Source: a virus
Virus record (IMG/VR): IMGVR_UViG_3300013138_000033
Span: 1 to 29,740 of that record
Reading direction: 5' to 3' (one strand)
DNA length: 29,740 nucleotides
The first letter of the stretch is position 1. Each line of letters begins with the position of its first letter. The position numbers and the translations under genes are program-made. The notes beneath the pieces are model-generated. The model was not told where the DNA came from, searched no databases, and saw only the letters and a list, made by a program, of their open reading frames with translations. Shown here one piece after another: positions 27,891-29,740 of this stretch.

Positions 27891-27915
27891 TTGACGCCAT
27901 CCCCTTAATGACATG
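27891..27915 (+). promoter_or_regulatory. TTGACGCC start-proximal element before the second fibre gene
   Basis: TTGACGCC begins 22 nt before the ATG at 27913 and no Shine-Dalgarno is present. A small hairpin GGCCG-TAA-CGGCC covers the preceding stop codon (about 27867-27879). It matches the elements at 11754, 15624 and 22622. Confidence 0.45.
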
Positions 27916-29628
27916 AAGATATTTCTTGTTTTTCTCTGCACGCTAATCAGCCTTTCGCTGAACGCCGCTCATGTTCAGTTCAGCCACATGGACTTTGCGC
28001 AGACCATGCAAACCGGGCGCGTGCTAAACCTCTTCCCCGTCTCGATTCCATCCTGGGGAACGAATGGATTGACGACCGTGGACCGAGTGGCGGTGACGAA
28101 TGACACAACCGGAACCGTGACAGTCAGCAACATGCTCGCCGGAACCTACCGCGGTGAGTTCATCGGCAAGTGGAAAGTCACAACCAACTACTTCACAGTG
28201 CCGGACACCGACATCCTCGTTTATGCGTCAAACATCGTGAGCACGACCACGCTCACGGCCTCGCAGATTGCCGGCTACACGATGGCGCAACAGGACGCAC
28301 GATTTCAGAAGGGCACCCAGACGCTCACTAACTGGTCGCAAATCAGCACGAATATTCTTGCGACAATTAGCGGAGGACTGGTAAGCGGTGCAAGCGCAAC
28401 GAACAACACGTTCTACGGGATGACGGTGGCGAGCGGGGACGGGGCGGGGCTGACGAACCTGCACGGCACCAACATCGTGGCGGGCACCATCGAGGCCAGT
28501 GCGCTGTCGGCGGCGGCGCAGGCAACGTGGATCACCAACGGGCAGGCGGGCGTTTCGTTCCCGGCACTGACGATTGACGGCGTTCACTATTCGTACTTCT
28601 GGGAAGTGAACGATGATGATGGGACCATGGTTCTCGAATGCGGCGAATCGAACATCCTGTTCACGACTGATGGGCGCGTCGCGGCAACTGCGTTCTACGG
28701 CGACGGCTCGGGCCTGACGAACCTGCACGGCACCAACATCGTGGCGGGCACCATCGAGACCAACGCGCTGTCAGCGGCGGCGTACGAGGCGCTGGTTGGG
28801 GGCGGTGGCACGGGCCAGACGAATTGGCCGGCCAGCGCAATCACGAATGCGACGTGGATCACCAACGGGCAGGCGGGCGTGGTGCTGGACGGGATACAGC
28901 TCTATTCCAGCGTCGGTAATGCGGTGATAACCAACGCCGCTGGGGTCCTACAATTCGACAGTGGAGCCGGGACGAAAGCCACGTTCGCGGACGGCGACTG
29001 GCAAGTGGTAGAGCTAATCGCAACGAACGGGGTTACGTCTGGAACCAACAGCGTGAGGTTGACAGACGCGAGCGGGATCGTGCAGTTAGGGGCGCTGCCG
29101 AGCGAGGTGCTGACGAACAACTACACCGGCTCCATCGTGCAGACCAACACCGCACAAGCCAACACGTTCTTAAGTCTGGACGGAAACAGGACTACTAGCG
29201 GGAATGTGATTGAATATAAGACCAACAATGTGAGCAAGTTTTCTGTGACTTCCGCGGGCGCGGTTACTGGTACGAGCTTCGGCGGCAGTGTGGACGTGGG
29301 AAATGGGTACCTTCTCATGAGCGCTAGCGGGTACTTGCGGCTGGGGCCGAGCTACAAATTTGAGATCTTGAATCTCACCAACTTGACATGGGGAAAGGGG
29401 TATTCTGTGAATTTTGTCATGGGTGGCACCCTTACCGCGACGAATGGCAATGTGATGTATCAGCTAGCAACGATTCCGACCAACTCCGTGCCTGCGTCTG
29501 AGGCTGGCATCACAAATTTTCTCCACATCAACCTGACCAACATCGGGCCGTGTTACGTCTATACCAACTACACGGACGGTGGATTAAAGATTCTTAGACC
29601 CACACTGACAGAAGCAACGTGGCCATGA
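27913..29628 (+). CDS. Large tail-fibre-like protein with signal peptide and internal repeats
   Basis: The 571-aa protein starts with a Sec-type signal (MKIFLVFLCTLISLSLNAA, cut near residue 19). A beta-rich domain (TVDRVAVTNDTTGTVTVSNM) and a linker follow. Then come two copies of a GDG-x-GLTNLHGTNIVAGTIE unit, each followed later by ATWITNGQAGV. The second half is Asn/Thr/Gly-rich with beta-helix-like strands (AVITNAAGVLQFDSGAGT, VEYKTNN) and a compact C-terminal domain. GDGSGLTNL repeats are frequent in surface proteins of Verrucomicrobiota-type bacteria. Position after the tail tip suggests receptor binding. Start at 27913 has the TTGACGCC element but no Shine-Dalgarno. Confidence 0.72.
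   Translation: MKIFLVFLCTLISLSLNAAHVQFSHMDFAQTMQTGRVLNLFPVSIPSWGTNGLTTVDRVAVTNDTTGTVTVSNMLAGTYRGEFIGKWKVTTNYFTVPDTDILVYASNIVSTTTLTASQIAGYTMAQQDARFQKGTQTLTNWSQISTNILATISGGLVSGASATNNTFYGMTVASGDGAGLTNLHGTNIVAGTIEASALSAAAQATWITNGQAGVSFPALTIDGVHYSYFWEVNDDDGTMVLECGESNILFTTDGRVAATAFYGDGSGLTNLHGTNIVAGTIETNALSAAAYEALVGGGGTGQTNWPASAITNATWITNGQAGVVLDGIQLYSSVGNAVITNAAGVLQFDSGAGTKATFADGDWQVVELIATNGVTSGTNSVRLTDASGIVQLGALPSEVLTNNYTGSIVQTNTAQANTFLSLDGNRTTSGNVIEYKTNNVSKFSVTSAGAVTGTSFGGSVDVGNGYLLMSASGYLRLGPSYKFEILNLTNLTWGKGYSVNFVMGGTLTATNGNVMYQLATIPTNSVPASEAGITNFLHINLTNIGPCYVYTNYTDGGLKILRPTLTEATWP
28450..28757. repeat. Exact 45-bp direct repeat in the fibre gene
   Basis: The segments 28450-28494 and 28713-28757 are identical over 45 nt (encoding LTNLHGTNIVAGTIE) and similar on both sides. 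A second pair of 29-nt identity (28525-28553 and 28852-28880, encoding TWITNGQAG) shows the same order. Both spacings are in frame-compatible steps. It is a partial tandem duplication with divergent insertions, open to recombinational change in copy number. Confidence 0.85.
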
Positions 29629-29669
29629 GATTGCCGCTGTTCATCCAGGGGACGGAAGCATGGCAGTGA
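29625..29669 (+). CDS. 14-codon micro-ORF after the fibre gene
   Basis: MRLPLFIQGTEAWQ starts in an ATGA overlap with the fibre stop. Its end overlaps a second tiny frame (ATG 29660, MAVNCNPK) whose stop again overlaps the next ATG at 29683. The chain of overlaps may only carry ribosomes to the gene at 29683. Peptides this short are not supported as products. Confidence 0.25.
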   Translation: MRLPLFIQGTEAWQ

Positions 29670-29682
29670 ATTGTAATCCAAA

Positions 29683-29740
29683 ATGACAAATATTCCAATG
29701 AACGACATAGAGCGCATCGTGGACCATGCGGCGGCGCAGA
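29683..29740 (+). CDS. Partial gene running off the right edge
   Basis: The frame MTNIPMNDIERIVDHAAAQ starts at 29683 and stays open to the window end (19 codons). Its ATG overlaps the stop of the micro-ORF upstream as ATGA. The visible end is helical and not recognisable. In this position holin, endolysin or another fibre-related gene would be usual, but nothing here shows which. Confidence 0.4.
   Translation, partial: MTNIPMNDIERIVDHAAAQ

Overview
This window is most of a tailed, double-stranded DNA phage or prophage genome with siphovirus-type tail genes. No housekeeping genes are visible. The host cannot be proved. The fibre-like proteins at the right end carry GDGSGLTNL / TNGQAG-type repeats and Sec signal peptides, a style I associate with proteins of Verrucomicrobiota/Kiritimatiellota/Lentisphaerota, so a host in that group is a reasonable but unproven guess. 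No integrase, lysis cassette, tRNA or CRISPR array was seen, so lifestyle is undetermined.

The layout is two divergent arms. From 1 to about 7740 genes are on the minus strand and form an early DNA replication/recombination arm. In transcription order it holds a 98-aa protein, an apparently frameshifted TPGPW-type protein, a DUF7666-like protein with a long Ala repeat, two small zinc-binding proteins, a winged-helix replication initiator/loader, a DnaB-family helicase, a structured non-coding stretch (3014-3274), a Rad52-like annealing protein with a C-terminal OB-like domain, a DEDDy 3'-5' exonuclease, an Hjc-like PD-(D/E)XK nuclease and several micro-genes. Between the arms (7738-8427) are a Cro/CI-type regulator, two kinds of palindromic operator-like site and a candidate rightward promoter.

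From 8428 to the right end genes are on the plus strand and run in classical morphogenesis order: Nu1-like small terminase, GpA-like large terminase, two regulatory-looking accessory genes, a gpW-like connector, a lambda-type portal, an S49 capsid protease, a coiled-coil scaffold-like protein, the coat protein, a decoration/head-fibre-like protein, head-tail completion proteins, tail tube and chaperone candidates, a short tape measure, tail-tip proteins and fibre-like proteins.

Two carbohydrate modules interrupt this operon. The first is a two-gene, minimal split transketolase-like enzyme (14480-15618), between protease and scaffold. The second is a glycosylation cassette (17470-21100): a glycosyltransferase-helical-glycosyltransferase-methyltransferase fusion and two more GT2 enzymes, between decoration and head-completion genes and directly behind a strong terminator hairpin. 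Together they look like a phage-encoded sugar-making and sugar-transfer system. It may glycosylate the virion or remodel the host surface, and it is the most interesting content here.

A second theme is extreme translational coupling. About twenty junctions use ATGA, GTGA or TAATG overlaps, and this supports several genes too short for routine ORF calling (21, 34, 47, 60 and 63 aa). A third is a recurrent TTGAC(G/T)CC element about 20 nt before four start codons that lack a Shine-Dalgarno sequence.
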